In this document: piece after piece, positions 46,452-58,581 of the stretch
How positions within the stretch are numbered: position 1 is the first letter of the stretch
Layout of the letters: every line of letters starts with the position of its first letter
Source of the DNA: Ascidia mentula
Lineage: Eukaryota > Chordata > Ascidiacea > Phlebobranchia > Ascidiidae
Assembly: GCA_947561715.1 (NCBI GenBank)
Contig: OX387199.1
Location: 17,675,001-17,739,000 of the forward strand
Reading direction: 5' to 3'
Length of the DNA: 64,000 bases
The notes under the pieces: model-generated
The model's input: the letters and a program-made list of their open reading frames with translations, nothing else
What the model was told of the DNA's origin: nothing
Databases searched by the model: none
Position numbers and translations under genes: made by a program

Positions 46452-47032
46452 ATGAATAAAGTGTGTCTTGTCGTTATGCTTGCTTGCTTGATGCTCTTCA
46501 GCATCGATACAACGAACGGGTGGAGAAGACGAAGAGGTAGCGACCAGAAGCCAGTGCGCGATGCTGGTAAGAAGTCAATTTCTACTGGTTAAAAATAGAA
46601 ACCTCGTGAATTACAACAACACAAAACTTTAATTATATTTGTGGTAACGGAGTATGTAAAAACCAACTGTTGCAAGCGTGAAAAGTCGATTTCCTTTCAT
46701 TAATTACTCAATTCCACCGCTGTATGTTTCGTAAACAAAACAAGCGAGACTCTTGGGAACGATCATTGCAACTGATGTTGCAAAACGATAGCTTTTATTT
46801 CATGTCGTTTATAAAAAATAAGCAATATATGCAAAAAGACAAGCTGCACGCTTCGATGTACATAGTTTTTAGCAACACAAACCAATGAGGTCGCCACAAC
46901 TTTATGTATCATTTGTTTCTAACCAGTTATAATTATTTTAAAATATTTTTATTTGTCTTTTTAGCATTAATGCAACTGGAGGAGTTGGCGGACATGCTTG
47001 ATGATGAGCGAAACGAGCATGCGGAAAAATGA
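46452..47032 (+). CDS. Small secreted peptide precursor, subfamily b (U1)
   Basis: Exon 1 is 46452-46566 and exon 2 is 46965-47032; donor G|GTAAGA, acceptor CTTTTTAG, phase 1, 60 residues. Signal peptide MNKVCLVVMLACLMLFSIDT; probable cleavage after TNG leaves WRRRRGSDQKPVRDA joined to the acidic, helical ALMQLEELADMLDDERNEHA plus EK. Net charge switches from strongly positive to negative at the exon junction. An AATAAA lies 17 nt after the stop. Clavanin, styelin and Ci-MAM-A precursors have the same signal-cationic-acidic plan; there is no sequence match I recognise, so antimicrobial function is only a hypothesis. The tetra-Arg is also a possible proprotein-convertase site. Confidence 0.8.
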
Positions 47033-47059
47033 AAACATGTTAGTGACGAATAAATTGTT

Positions 47060-49380
47060 GAAAAAGAAAATAAATAAATATTAGCATAAAATATTGATTA
47101 AAGTAATTTTGCAATCCACCATGCAGTAAATTGGAGTAACCGTCATCCCTTTGTTATGCAGATAAACATCAAAACTCGGAAAATTTCCATGTACACAGGA
47201 AACCAACATCACATTTTCAAAGAACAATAAATATATCTTAAACTTTGGTACTGTGCCTGATGTGATGAGTATGTATATGGATTTTACTGGTATTTAGGCA
47301 GACAATGACAACATTTTACGCCAGTTGATGTATAGTTTTACACCAATGCAAATAACCCCAATTATCTATTGGAAAACATTGGAACGTTTGCCCGACTTGT
47401 AAATTTTTCTCCAAACTTTACTTTCTAACTTAACACACAGTATACGAACGATGGAAACCAAGTTCTCGGGGCCTAGCAAAATCATCCGGTGCGCAGTTGC
47501 GTTTAACGTATTAAGTAAATTGCCAAATCACATTTATTTAAACAATTTGTACTTTGCCCCAAAACAACTACGCTAATAAACAGTAAAATTTAGAAGAACA
47601 ACTGACAACGATAAAACCATAAAAGTCATCGATTCAGGTAAACACGTGACTGAAGTAAACCGTGCTTGCTATTTAGTTGTGATTGAACAATGAAGTAAGG
47701 AAAGTTACAAAATGATCTTGAGCAGCACTGTGGGCCGCTATGTTTGTTGCACGAAAGACATGCTCTAAGAAAGGAAATAGGGAAGAATCCATCGTTAACT
47801 GCTTCAAACTAGCTCCAAAATAAAGCACTAAAAAACGTTGCAACGTTTTTTCCAGAAAAACATTGTTTTTGGAAGCATATATATATCGTTGAAGTCAGCC
47901 CAATTACACGAAATGTTTTCAGACGTTTTTTTCCATCTGACAAACAGATTTTTCTTAACTGTGCTAGCATTTGATAATTGCTAAACACAAACTTTATTTT
48001 CTTTTTGAGGCCGAAAGTGTGAACTTTTCATAAATCAAAAAAATCGATAGATTAGTCACGAAACGAAGAATGTAATCAAAACACGTAACAATAATTTACA
48101 GATTATCCAAAAAATTTTGGTACTTTTATTGCGGCTCACACTTACGCAATGAATTGCTCTGTGCAACCTTTTATTGATTGTTTATTGCGTATAACTGCAG
48201 TGTCTTATCTGCCACAAGGCCACAAAATTCTCAATAAAGGAACACTATGAAACGAATGCTTGTATTATGTACATCGTTGCCAATACAACAACACTTCAAC
48301 ATTTGTTTGACTATGATACAACGCAAAATATTTACCAGCGCATAAGTTAACTTTACAGGTGCTGCAATATGCACACGTATCGCGACGAATGTCTTGCTTG
48401 CTGTACAGGCGACATTTGCGTTGTGCGGGGATTTGCATAATATAACCTCAGCTTAATTACAACAAAGAACACCACAAACCTGTGTTAGGACAAACAGCTT
48501 CGTCAATTGTTGCAATACCGAACTCCTTTGCCCTTGATTTGTCATGTCACCCGCTGTAAAAAGCCACTCAAGCCACATAATGCTTCAGTGGTCGCAATAT
48601 GCCGCCTAGACACGCGCCGATCACGTTATCATCACAGGGATCGCTTTTGACGTAGATATACGTCAGCCTCAAGTTAGCCACACGGCAGCCGCACGTCACC
48701 GGAAGTTAGCCGCAATGGTCAAACATGCATTCCAACGTGACTTAACTGTCTTACCTTTTCGGTTGATCATAGACAAAAACAATAAAACAAACCACTTTAT
48801 TCCCAAGGAATAAACACCAAAACCATGATCAATAAGATGAGCAAATGGTTAGAACACCATCAAAGGTTTTGGCAAGCACTAGGCCAAAATTCGTACTAAA
48901 CTAAACAAACCTAGTGGCCGATTTATAACGTGAGCAAGAGTTAAACAATTACTCGCTACAGTTAACCTGATACAACCCTGACTTGATTGTAAATAACCAT
49001 TTACTATCTATGCCCATGTTGTTATCCAGTAATTTGCTTATTTGCATATATGGGAAGAATTAATTTAAATGAAAAAGCCAAATCTAACTTGCTGCTATAC
49101 ATTATGTGCAAACGTTTCGTTCACGACTGCGTCTGACGTTTTTCAAAATAAAAGTCAAAACGAAATACAAAATCTCCATGCATTTTGTATGGGCTGACCA
49201 TGTCCAACATCAGTGGAATTTGAGAATGAGCTGCAACCAAGAGAGCGCTGAGGTAGACAGGCAACAAAACGGGCAAAACATAACAACTCGTCAGAGCCAC
49301 ATCACGTGACAGCAGCTACACCAGGCAGTGACGTCCTCATATCAGATGTGTTGAGCTGCAGTGATTTCTGTTTTGTGTAG
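47060..49380. other. Non-coding spacer of unit U1
   Basis: Highly similar in U2 and U4 (for example CACGTTATCATCACAGGGAT and GTCACCGGAAGTTAGCCG), including bases in stops and indels, so conservation reflects recent duplication and not coding constraint. No gene recognised. Confidence 0.6.
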
Positions 49381-50076
49381 GAAACATTGCTTCTGATAAA
49401 TATGCTAGCTATATCAACATTTTTATAAAACTTCACCAATAAAGAGTCTAATTTTGAACAAATATTTCATTTACAGTGATTGTTTCTTTCATTTCTTGTT
49501 CTGTAATACATTTGCATTGCTATATTTGTGCAGTTCTGTAGGAGTGGAAAAGACCACGCAAGGGTGTAACACAAAAAGTAGTTAGGTAGCAGTGGGTGGA
49601 TAAACGCAGGCTAGTGGTGGAAATTATCACCACTGGAGGTGTTAAACCTCAAGCGTGGAGTTTTCCACCTCAACCCTACAGGGGTGGAATTGTCCAACGT
49701 AGCTTGGAATTTTGGGACCACTCCACGTTTTTGATTTACAGTTAAACTGTATTGCAAACATGCACATGTTACGCTTATCATACATGATTAGAAGTGAGAT
49801 AATTTTATCTGTTTTCTAGCAAGGTGAGGTGTAAACAAGTACAAAAATGCACAGTCAATTGATCCCCGAAATGATTTGCGTAAAACTTCTCAACACAGGC
49901 TGCAGATGAAAGGAAACAAGACACAATTCATCTGAACCAAACCTCCCCAAGCAGTTTTCGAACTGACTTCAGGATAAATTACAAGGAAATGCTTGGACAT
50001 TTCGTCGAAATCCGCATGTACGTAGCGAATTCTTCCCACCCATTAAAGCTAAATGTTTTGTTAGAGAACCAACACG

Positions 50077-50191
50077 ATGAATAAAGCAGCCTTTCTGGTC
50101 ATGTTTGCTTGCTTGATGCTCATTACCATCGATACAACCAACGGGTGGAGACGAAGACGCAGGCACGACCAGCGGAGTAGTTTGAGTAATG
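50077..50191 (+). CDS. Intact subfamily-a first exon without its own exon 2 (U2)
   Basis: MNKAAFLVMFACLMLITIDT then TNGWRRRRRHDQRSSLSN, ending in a good phase-1 donor (ATG|GTAAGAA). No acidic exon 2 lies between here and the 1b exon at 51152; the sequence goes straight into the 1b upstream block. The next phase-compatible acceptor is that of the shared exon 2 at 51679. A transcript skipping exon 1b would give a 60-residue precursor with the same architecture. Confidence 0.6.
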
Positions 50192-51151
50192 GTAAGAAAT
50201 GTCTGTGTGTAACGCGTTTGATTATTTTTGAAATACTGTAACCAAAAAGCAAAAAAATATGCCAATAAATTAGTATGAACATTTTTTTAATTGACTCTAC
50301 TTAATGCAAACCCCTACCAGACCAGATTAAAGACACAACTGGTCAGATTTGGTCGCGGGCCACACTTTGCCCATGTCGGCACTAATACGTACTGCGACTC
50401 AAAAATATCATAGTATGTTTTTTCTTCGACAAAGCGCCGCCTCCAGCATTGCCGACCGCATATTGTAAAACCCTTAGATCCATAAATCTCACAAACAAAG
50501 GAAATAATCCGACAAATAATCGGAAAAGAAAGGGAAGAAAAACGCGTAGTTCCGAGAAAGAAACAATCCATATCTTGGAAGACAACTCTTTTCTACGAAA
50601 TGTTTTTCACAACAAATTCCTTGCGAGCAAATGTTTTTGTCATATAAAGTTGGAAATGGAAACAAAACCAGAATATCAAACATGAGAACAAAACTCATAT
50701 TGATTCTTTTTCGAGTTGAACGCCTTTGGGGCAAATGTAATTGTTTGTGGTCGAAAACCAGCCAATTGCAAACACTGCCCTACAGGTCTCGTCAGTGCAG
50801 CTGACTATTTTACGTCTGAATGTATTTTTAGAAGTGACACTTTTTCCTTATCGTTCTCTGCTACACCAAGAAAGTTGTTGAAATAAAATATTTTCTTCAG
50901 TTTTGATTGAAAAATTACAAGAGCTATCAATCTCGCCGAAAAAACACAGCCATTTACCAGGAAAAGATGGCAGGAAACAAACGACCTGTTTCCTTCCACA
51001 GTGTATTATCCGCGGTGTTTCGCCCAAATTTTGCACTTTTCTTCGGTCGCAGCAGTGGAACGGAAAACAATAACAGTGGGAAAAAGAATATACGAATTTC
51101 TGCATGTATTTTGTCTTTTTCCAGCTAACTTTTAACAATAACTGACATAAA

Positions 51152-51746
51152 ATGAATAAAGTGTGTCTTGTTGTTATGCTTGCTTGCTTGATGCTCTTCA
51201 GCATCGATACAACCAGCGGGTGGAGAAGACGAAGACGAAGACGTAGCGACCAGAAGCCAGAGCGCGATGCTGGTAAGAAGTCAATTTCTACTGATTAAAA
51301 ATAGAAACCTCGTGAATTACAACAACACAAAACTTTAATTATATTTGTGGTAACGGAACATGCAAAAACCAACTGTTGCAAGCGTTAAAAGTCGATTTCC
51401 TTTCATTAATTACTCAATTCCACCGCTGTGGAATTTGTTTTTCGTAAACAAAACAAGCGAGACTCTTAGGAACGACCATTGCAACTGATGTTGCAAAACG
51501 ATAGCTTTTATTTCATGTCGTTTATAAAAAAATAAGCAATATATGCAAAAAGACAAGCTGCACGCTTCGATGTACATAGTTTTTAGCAACACAAACCAAT
51601 GAGGTCGCCACAACTTGACGTATTATTTGTTTCTAACCAGTTATAATTATTTTAAAATATTTTTATTTGTCTTTTTAGCATTAATGCAACTGGAGGAGTT
51701 GGCGGACATGCTTGATGATGAGCGAAACGAGCATGCGGAAAAATGA
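51152..51746 (+). CDS. Small secreted peptide precursor, subfamily b, seven-Arg variant (U2)
   Basis: Exon 1 is 51152-51272 and exon 2 is 51679-51746, phase 1, 62 residues. It differs from the U1 gene by Ser for Asn before GW (TTSGW), by an expanded run of seven Arg (CGAAGA codon repeats: AGAAGACGAAGACGAAGACG) and KPERD for KPVRD. The acidic exon is identical. The Arg tract grows by whole codons, a simple slippage route to changing charge. Confidence 0.8.
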
Positions 51747-54058
51747 AAACATGTTAGTGACGAATAAATTGTTGAAAAAGAAAATAAATAAATATTAGCA
51801 TAAAATATTGATAAAAGTAATTTTGCAATCCACCATGCAGTAAATTGGAGTAACCGTCATCCCTTTGTTATGTAGATAAACGTCACAACTCGTAAAATTT
51901 CCATGTACACAGGAAACCAACATCACCTTTTCAAAGAACAATAAATATATCTTAAACTTTGGTACTGTGCATGATGTGATGAGTATGTATATGGATTTGA
52001 CTGGTATTTAGGCAGACAATGACAACATTTTACGCCAGTTGATGTATAGTTTTACACCAATGCAAATAACCCCAATAATCTATTGGAAAACATTGGAACG
52101 TTTGCCCGACTTGTAAATTTTTCTCCAAACTTTACTTTCTAACTTAACACACAGTATACGAACGATGGAAACCAAGTTCTCGGGGCCTAGCAAAATCATC
52201 CGGTGCGCAGTTGCGTTTAGTGTATTAAGTAAATTGCCAAATCACATTTATTTAAACAATTTGTACTTTGCCCCAAAACAACTACGCTAATAAACAGTAA
52301 AATTTAGAAGAACAACTGGCACCGATAAAACCAGAAAAGTCATCGATTCAGGTAAACACGTGACTGAAGTAAACCGTGCTTGCTATTTAGTTGGGATTGA
52401 ACAATGAAGCAAGGAAAGTTACAAAATGATCTTGAGCATCACTGTGGGCCGCTATGTTTGTTGCACGAAATATATGCTCTGAGAAAGGAAATAGGAAAGA
52501 ATCCATCGTTAACTGCTTCAAACTAGCTCCAAAATAAAGCACTAAAAAACGTTGCAACGTTTTTTCCAGAAAAACATTGTTTTTGGAAGCATATATATAT
52601 CTTTGAAAACAGCTCAATTCCACGAAATGTTTTCAGACGTTTTTTTCCATCTGACAAACAGATTTTTCCTAACTGTGCAAGCATTTCATAATTGCTAAAC
52701 ACAAACTTTTTTTCTTTTTGAGGCCGAAAGTGTGAACTTTTCATAAATCAAAAAAATCGATAGATCAGTCACGAAACGAAGAATGTAATCAAAACACGTA
52801 ACAATAATTTACAGATTATCCAAAAAATTTTGGTACTTTTATTGCGGCTCACACTTACGCAATGAATTGCTCTGTGCGACCTTGTCTTGTCTGCCACAAG
52901 GCCACGAAATTCTCAATAAAGGAACACTATGAAACGAATGCTTGTATTATGTGCATCGTTGCCAATACAACAACACTTCAACATTTGTTTGACTATGATA
53001 CAACGCAAAATATTTACCAGCGCATAAGTTAACTTTACAAGTGCTGCAATATGCACACGTATCGCGACGAATGTCTTGCTTGCTGTATAGGCGACATTTG
53101 CGTTGTGCGTTGCATAATATAACCTCAGCTTAATTACAACAAAGAACACCACAAACCTGTGTTAGGACAAACAGCTTCGTCAATTGTTGCAATACCGAAC
53201 TCATTTGCCCTTGATTTGTCATGTCACCCGCTGTAAAAAGCCACTCAAGCCACATAATGCTTCAGTGGTCGCAATATGCCGCCCTAGACACGCGCCGATC
53301 ACGTTATCATCACAGGGATCGCTTTTGACGTAGATATACGTCAGCCTCAAGTTAGCCACACGGCAGCCGCACGTCACCGGAAGTTAGCCGCAATGGTCAA
53401 ACATGCATTCCAACGTGACTTAACTGTCTTACCTTTTCTGTTGATCACAGACAGAAACAATAAAACAAACCACTTTATTCCCAAGGAATAAACACCAAAA
53501 CCATGATCAATAAGGTGAGCAAATGGTTAGAACACCATCAAAGGTTTTGGCAAGCACTAGGCCAAAATTCGTTCTAAACTAAACAAACCTAGTGGCCGAT
53601 TTATAACGTGAGCAAGAGTTAAACAATTACTCGCTACAGTTAACCTGATACAACCCAGACTTGATTGTAAAGAACGATTTACTATCTGTGCCCATGTTGT
53701 TATCCAGTAATTTGCTTATTTGCATATATGGGAAGAATTAATTTAAATGAAAAAGCCAAATCTGACTTGCTGCTATACATTATGTGCAAACGTTTCGTTC
53801 ACGACTGCGTCTGACGTTTTTCAAAATAAAAGTCAAAACGAAATACAAAATCTCCATGCATTTTGTATGGGCTGACCATGTCCAACATCAGTGCAATTTG
53901 AGAATGAGCTGCAACCAAGAGGGCTCTGAGGTAGACAGGCAACAAAACGGGCAAAACATAACAACTCGTCAGAGCCACATCACGTGACAGCAGCTACACC
54001 AGGCAGTGACGTCGTCATATCAGATGTGTTGAGCTGCAGTGATTTCTGTTTTGTGTAG

Positions 54059-54955
54059 GAAACATTGCTTCTGATAAATATGCTAGCTATCAACATTTTT
54101 ATAAAACTTCACCAATAAAGAGTCTAATTTTGAACAAATATTTCATTTACAGTGATTGTTTCTTTCATTTCTTGTTCTGTAATACATTTGCATTGCTATA
54201 TTTGCGCAGTTTTGTAGGAGTGGAAAAGACCACGCAAGGGTGTAACAAAAAAAGTAGTTAGGTAGCAGTGGGTGGATAAACGCAGGCTAGTGGTGGAAAT
54301 TACCACCACTGGAGGTGTTAAACCTCAAGCTTGGAGTTTTCCACCTCAACCCTACAGGGGTGGAATTGTCCAACGTAGCTTGGAATTTTGGGACCACTCC
54401 ACGTTTTTGATTTACAGTTAAATTGTATTGCAAACATGCACATGTTACGCTTATCATACATGATTAGAAGTGAGATAATTTTATCTGTTTTTCACCAACG
54501 TGAGGTGTAAACAAGTACAAAAATGCACAGTCAATTGATCCCCGAAATGATTTGCGTAAAAGTTCTCAACACAGGCTGCAGATGAAAGGAAACAAGACAT
54601 AATTCATCTGAACCAAACCTCCCCAAGCAGTTTTCGAACTGACTTCAGGATAAATTACAAGGAAATGCTTGGACATTTCGTCGAAATCCGCATATACGTA
54701 GCGAATTCTTCCCACCCATTAAAGCTAAATGTTTTGTTAGAGAACCAACACGATGAACAAAGCAGCCATTCTGTTCATGTTTGCATGCTTGATGCTCATT
54801 ACCATCGATACAACCAACGGGTGGAGACGAAGACGCAGGCACGACCAGCAGAGTAGTTTTGAGTAATGGTAAGAAATGTCTGTGTGTAACACGTTTGATT
54901 ATTTTTGAAATACTGTAACCAAAAAGCAAAAAAATATACCAAAAAATTAGTATGA
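54059..54955. repeat. Truncated peptide-gene unit U3
   Basis: Follows U2 in tandem with the usual start, but similarity to the other units stops near 54955 (ATTAGTATGAATAAAGATTAG), just after exon 1a. The 1b gene, exon 2 and spacer are missing. The 55.0-56.2-kb sequence that follows is unrelated to the units. Confidence 0.85.
54753..54866 (+). CDS. Subfamily-a exon turned into a 37-residue single-exon frame (U3)
   Basis: MNKAAILFMFACLMLITIDT then TNGWRRRRRHDQQSSFE and TAA. A one-base insertion (AGTAGTTTTGAGTAATGG against AGTAGTTTGAGTAATGG) creates a stop just before the donor. The signal peptide and basic head remain, the acidic tail is lost. The product, if made, would be purely cationic. 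The same allele occurs at 63151. Confidence 0.5.
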   Translation: MNKAAILFMFACLMLITIDTTNGWRRRRRHDQQSSFE

Positions 54956-55002
54956 ATAAAGATTAGAGTCTAATTGCTCGATTATTCTAGTAGCGCAAAC
55001 AC

Positions 55003-55409
55003 GGTAGACACTTAAACCACCTCACGGACGGGCGAAACGGGATTTCCCCGGTTTTCGTGATATGTTAAACTAGCTTTTCACACATGTTTGTTGGAAATAT
55101 CATTCTTCCTGAACTAAAATAGTTATCAAGTCATTGCATAGAGGTATTTTAAAAGCAAGCAAAACATATTCCATCAACGAAACGTTTGTTTCGTTCACCA
55201 CATGCATCGGCAATGCTACACACGTCCTAAAGTATCGAAATTCTCGGTCTTTAGGCAAATCTACCAAAAAACAAAATGCTCTTAGTGTGTAACAACGTTT
55301 TTGCATACACAAACTAAATATTAGAGTAATAATATTGCAAAGTCTTCGTGAAAACTAATGTTGAGTAAGTCCCGTTTCGCCCGTCCGTGAGGTGGTTTAA
55401 GTGTCTACC
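55003..55409. mobile_element. 407-bp MITE with 40-bp inverted repeats and ~9-bp target duplication
   Basis: The left end GGTAGACACTTAAACCACCT continues CACGGACGGGCGAAACGGGA; the right end is its inverse. Flanks are CGCAAACAC (54994-55002) and TGCAAACAC (55410-55418), an 8 of 9 match. TSDs of 8-9 bp with GG ends fit Merlin-like or Mutator-like elements; no coding frame inside. Confidence 0.8.
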
Positions 55410-55419
55410 TGCAAACACC

Positions 55420-56213
55420 GTGTGTGCTGTGTCGTGCCAAACTGAGTTCGTGTGTAAACGGGCCTCGCACAAAAGAAGATTGTACAAAGAAAAAGAAAAA
55501 AATATATTCGCATAGCATTTTTATGTTTTACCGCGTATTTTCGAAACTCGTTATTTGGAAAGAAAAGACTTGGCTAAAGTTGACTTGCTGTTAGAGTTTA
55601 TTTAGTGAACGATGCTTTTTGGAAGAAAAGCTGCTTGTCAAAACTAAAGGTAGGTAATTATATTTTAGTTTTGCAACCCACGTCAAATTACACCGCTTTT
55701 TTGCGGTTGTGTGTTATATCAGTTTGTGTATGTTACAACAACTTCCTCAGATTTTCAGACACTTATAAAGTACTAATCCTGATGCTTCCTCCAAGTACTA
55801 ACAATTCTTTAAATACTGGTAAAAAAACATTGTTAAAAAAGATGGATAGAAATGTGATAACTGAACAGTTTCAGAACATGAAGATAAATGACCATGTCGG
55901 ACAAAACAACCCAGATTCAGCAAGCAATTGTGCTTCAAGTTACCAGCTGTAATGTCAATTACCAGCTTTACTTGTATGCATTGCCAATAAAAAGAAAACG
56001 AACTGTAGCAGCAAGCACATATGTTAAATTGGTTGACAGTGCTCAAAGAAGCTTATAGTCAATTCAATGGTATGTCATATCATATATATATATATATATA
56101 TATATGCAGAAGTAATACCATGAAAAGTGGCTGATCCAGCTTGGCTGCAATGCCTTGGCTGCGAAGCCTGTGAACCATATAAATATATATTTGAAATATT
56201 TTCCAATTGTAAC
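55420..56213. other. Single-copy joint and left flank of the duplicated segment
   Basis: From about 55917 (CAGCAAGCAATTGTGCTTCA) to 56213 the sequence matches 29353-29633, the left flank of the 13.49-kb transposon. A TA dinucleotide run of about 24 bases at 56082-56105 is absent from the other copy. A 115-codon open frame at 55605-55952 lacks any domain. Confidence 0.6.
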
Positions 56214-56215
56214 TA
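56214..56215. other. Unoccupied insertion site of the CMC-like transposon
   Basis: AATTGTAACTAGCGACTGAC here corresponds to AATTGTAAC TA [element] TA GCGACTGAC at 29624-43134. It is the pre-insertion state, so the duplication is older than the insertion, or the duplication template lacked it. Confidence 0.9.
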
Positions 56216-57062
56216 GCGACTGACATACTGTGCTGATCTATAATTTTGTTTTCAGTTAACCTTCAGCTCATTCTGTGCACAAACATACCTCACCAGCCAC
56301 AGTCTGGTGTGACGAACATACAAAGAATTAAAATCATGGCAATGAAAAAAATTTAAGTGAATTCTCAAGAGAAAATCCAACAACCTCTTTACAGGTGATT
56401 GTCTTTGATTTGACAACATTTTGTAGTCTGATTTTATTTCATATTAATGCTATGGTTTTTGATTTTCTTTAGGTTTCAGATCCTAATCCTTTTACTTTTG
56501 GTTCATGGATGACCATAGCATTTATAAAAATGTTGTATACGCCCGATTAACAGTTGATGACACATAAAAACATCTCCAGTGCTGCAATTTTCTTGTGTTG
56601 TAAGTCATTTTATTATCCTTTGTTGTGTTTATATACTAAATTGTACATAGTTCTTAAATCTTTGCACTTAAGAAGCTAAAAATGTTTTTGGGTTTGTTAT
56701 TTTCAATGTTATTACAAATATTGATAAATCGTTAGTGACAGGCTGAAAAAGTTGCTCAACCAAAACTTTTTTCTTCTTCGTGACAATTTTGATACACTAC
56801 ATAAGGTTTGTTCAACTTATATGTCGGTATTTTGTAGGAGCTGTATGGAATAATAAAGCAATTGTCACTTTTGTTGGATGAAAAACTTCCTTCGTGCATA
56901 TTAACAGTGAGGTAAGTTAAAGCATATTTTTTGTGTTATTTTAATCTGTTCTACATCAAAATTATGTTTCTCGTTCTTTCCTTAAGCAACCCAAATTGGT
57001 CCGGAAAGCTTTTTCAAACAACAGCAAAAATTACTACCATCAAACTAAAGCGTAGTCATGTA

Positions 57063-57115
57063 AGCTGCAGACAGATGGCCACTGTTTCGACCTAAAAGGT
57101 CTCATCAGTGCAGCT
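57063..57115 (-). ncRNA. Hammerhead ribozyme, complete type-I fold
   Basis: Minus strand, 5' to 3': AGCUGCA (stem I), CUGAUGA, GACC-UUUUA-GGUC (stem II), GAA, ACAG-UGGCCAU-CUGU (stem III), cleavage-site C, UGCAGCU (stem I). Every invariant core base is present and all three stems are perfectly paired (7, 4 and 4 bp). Such motifs are carried by Penelope-like elements and retrozymes. It sits in the intron-like region of the five-exon gene copy. Confidence 0.8.
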
Positions 57116-57190
57116 GGTGTGACTTTCAGACGACTTTGCTGACCAAACGGCCAATCAAAGACTTCCACTTTGTGGTCTGAAAGTCACACC

Positions 57191-57244
57191 AGCTGCACTT
57201 GATAAGACCTTTTAGGTCGAAACAGTGGCCATCTGTCTGCAGCT
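57191..57244 (+). ncRNA. Degenerate hammerhead arm, plus strand, copy 2
   Basis: Inverted partner of the 57063-57115 ribozyme with the same defective core (CUUGAUAA) as at 44102. Stems intact. Confidence 0.65.
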
Positions 57245-58466
57245 TACACAATTCATATTATTGGCTCCACTTTGCTTATAAAGTGTAGTCATTTGTGACA
57301 TATTTTGATTTTGTCGTTTTCCAACATTGTTATAATCTGCTCCCTAAGAAAATATTGTCATGCACTTGCTTGACATAGTTTTTGTTAATGTTGGTGAAAT
57401 AGACAAAGTGCCTGCTTATAAAAAATATTTGCAACTCCTACTAATTTCCCAAAAATAATGCACTACACCCAACTTTTAACTGTGTAGTTACAAGTGCTTT
57501 TTCGTCAGAGGAAAGGCTTCAAAAGTATATTTTTAGCTGGTTCTTTCCAAATGTTGTTAGTTCATGTAAATCATGTTTAATTTTGCAGGTTGAAGCAAAA
57601 CAACAACACCTTATCAGACTGTTGTGAAGTCATCATGTAATGCAAATACCTCCTTCAAAATATAAATATTGTGTAAAGGTGACAACATTTGTGTTGCGAA
57701 CTCTCTTATGCTTTGAATGTGCTGATCGCTAATCTTTGTTTTCCTAAAACTTTACCTTCTTGCTGCCACAGTATGATGCAATCAAAATATCACTTTTTTT
57801 TTTAAGATCTATAACCACTGTTATAACATTTCTGTTTTGTGTAGGAAACATTGCTTCTGATAAATATGCTAGCTATCAACATTTTTATAAAACTTCACCA
57901 ATAAAGAGTCTAATTTTGAGCAAATATTTCATTTACAGTGATTGTTTCTTTCATTTATTGTTCTGTAATACATTTGCATTGCTATATTTGTGCAGTTTTG
58001 TAGGAGTGGAAAAGACCACGCAAGGGTGTAACATGAAAAATATTTAGGTAGCAGTGGGTGGGTAAACGCACGCTAGTGGTGGAAATTACCACCACTGGAG
58101 GTGTTAAACCTCAAGCGTGGAGTTCCAAACATGCACATGTTACGCTTATCATACATGATTAGAAGTGAGATAATTTTATCTGTTTTTCACCAACGTGAGG
58201 TGTAAACAAGTACAAAAATGCACAGTCAATTGATCCCCGAAATGATTTGCAAGCCGCATGCGGCCCTTATAAGGCGTACAAGTTCTCAACGCATGCTCCA
58301 GAAGAAAGGAAACAAGACACAATTCATCTGAACCAAACCTCCCCAAGCAGTTTTTCGAACTGACTTCAGGATAAATTACAAGGAAATGCTTGGACTAAAA
58401 TCCGCATATACGTAGAGAATTCTTCCCACCCATTAAAGCTAAATGTTTTGTTAGAGAACCAACACG

Positions 58467-58581
58467 ATGAATAAAGCAGCCTTTCTGGTCATGTTTGCAT
58501 GATTGATGCTCATTACCATCGATACAACCAACGGGTGGAGACGAAGACGCAGGCACGACCAGCAAAGTAGTTTGAGTAATT
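58467..58581 (+). pseudogene. Dead subfamily-a first exon (U4)
   Basis: Same TGA stop and destroyed donor as at 45379. Confidence 0.85.

Larger units (their letters stand above)
44757..49380. repeat. 4.6-kb peptide-gene unit U1
   Basis: Starts GAAACATTGCTTCTGATAAA and ends where the same words recur in U2. It contains a dead exon 1a (45379), an intact two-exon 1b gene (46452-47032) and about 2.3 kb of shared non-coding DNA. It is nearly identical to U4 at an offset of 13.09 kb. Confidence 0.9.
49381..54058. repeat. 4.7-kb peptide-gene unit U2
   Basis: Same structure as U1 but with an intact exon 1a at 50077 and an exon 1b with three extra Arg codons at 51152. Many single-base differences and small deletions from U1 (for example near 52880 and 53110). 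Confidence 0.9.
56505..57640 (+). pseudogene. Decayed copy of the unrecognised five-exon gene
   Basis: Same exons as 43424-44551 at an offset of about 13.09 kb. Exon 1 has an in-frame TAA at 56565-56567 (GACACATAA against GACACAGAA), and the fourth donor is lost (CTAAAGCGTAG against CTAAGGTGTAG). The remaining exons are nearly identical. Confidence 0.55.

Noticed and set aside
49106..49309. 67-codon frame recurring at 53784 and 62182
   Set aside because: Identical surroundings in recent duplicates explain the recurrence; no signal, domain or codon-level constraint.
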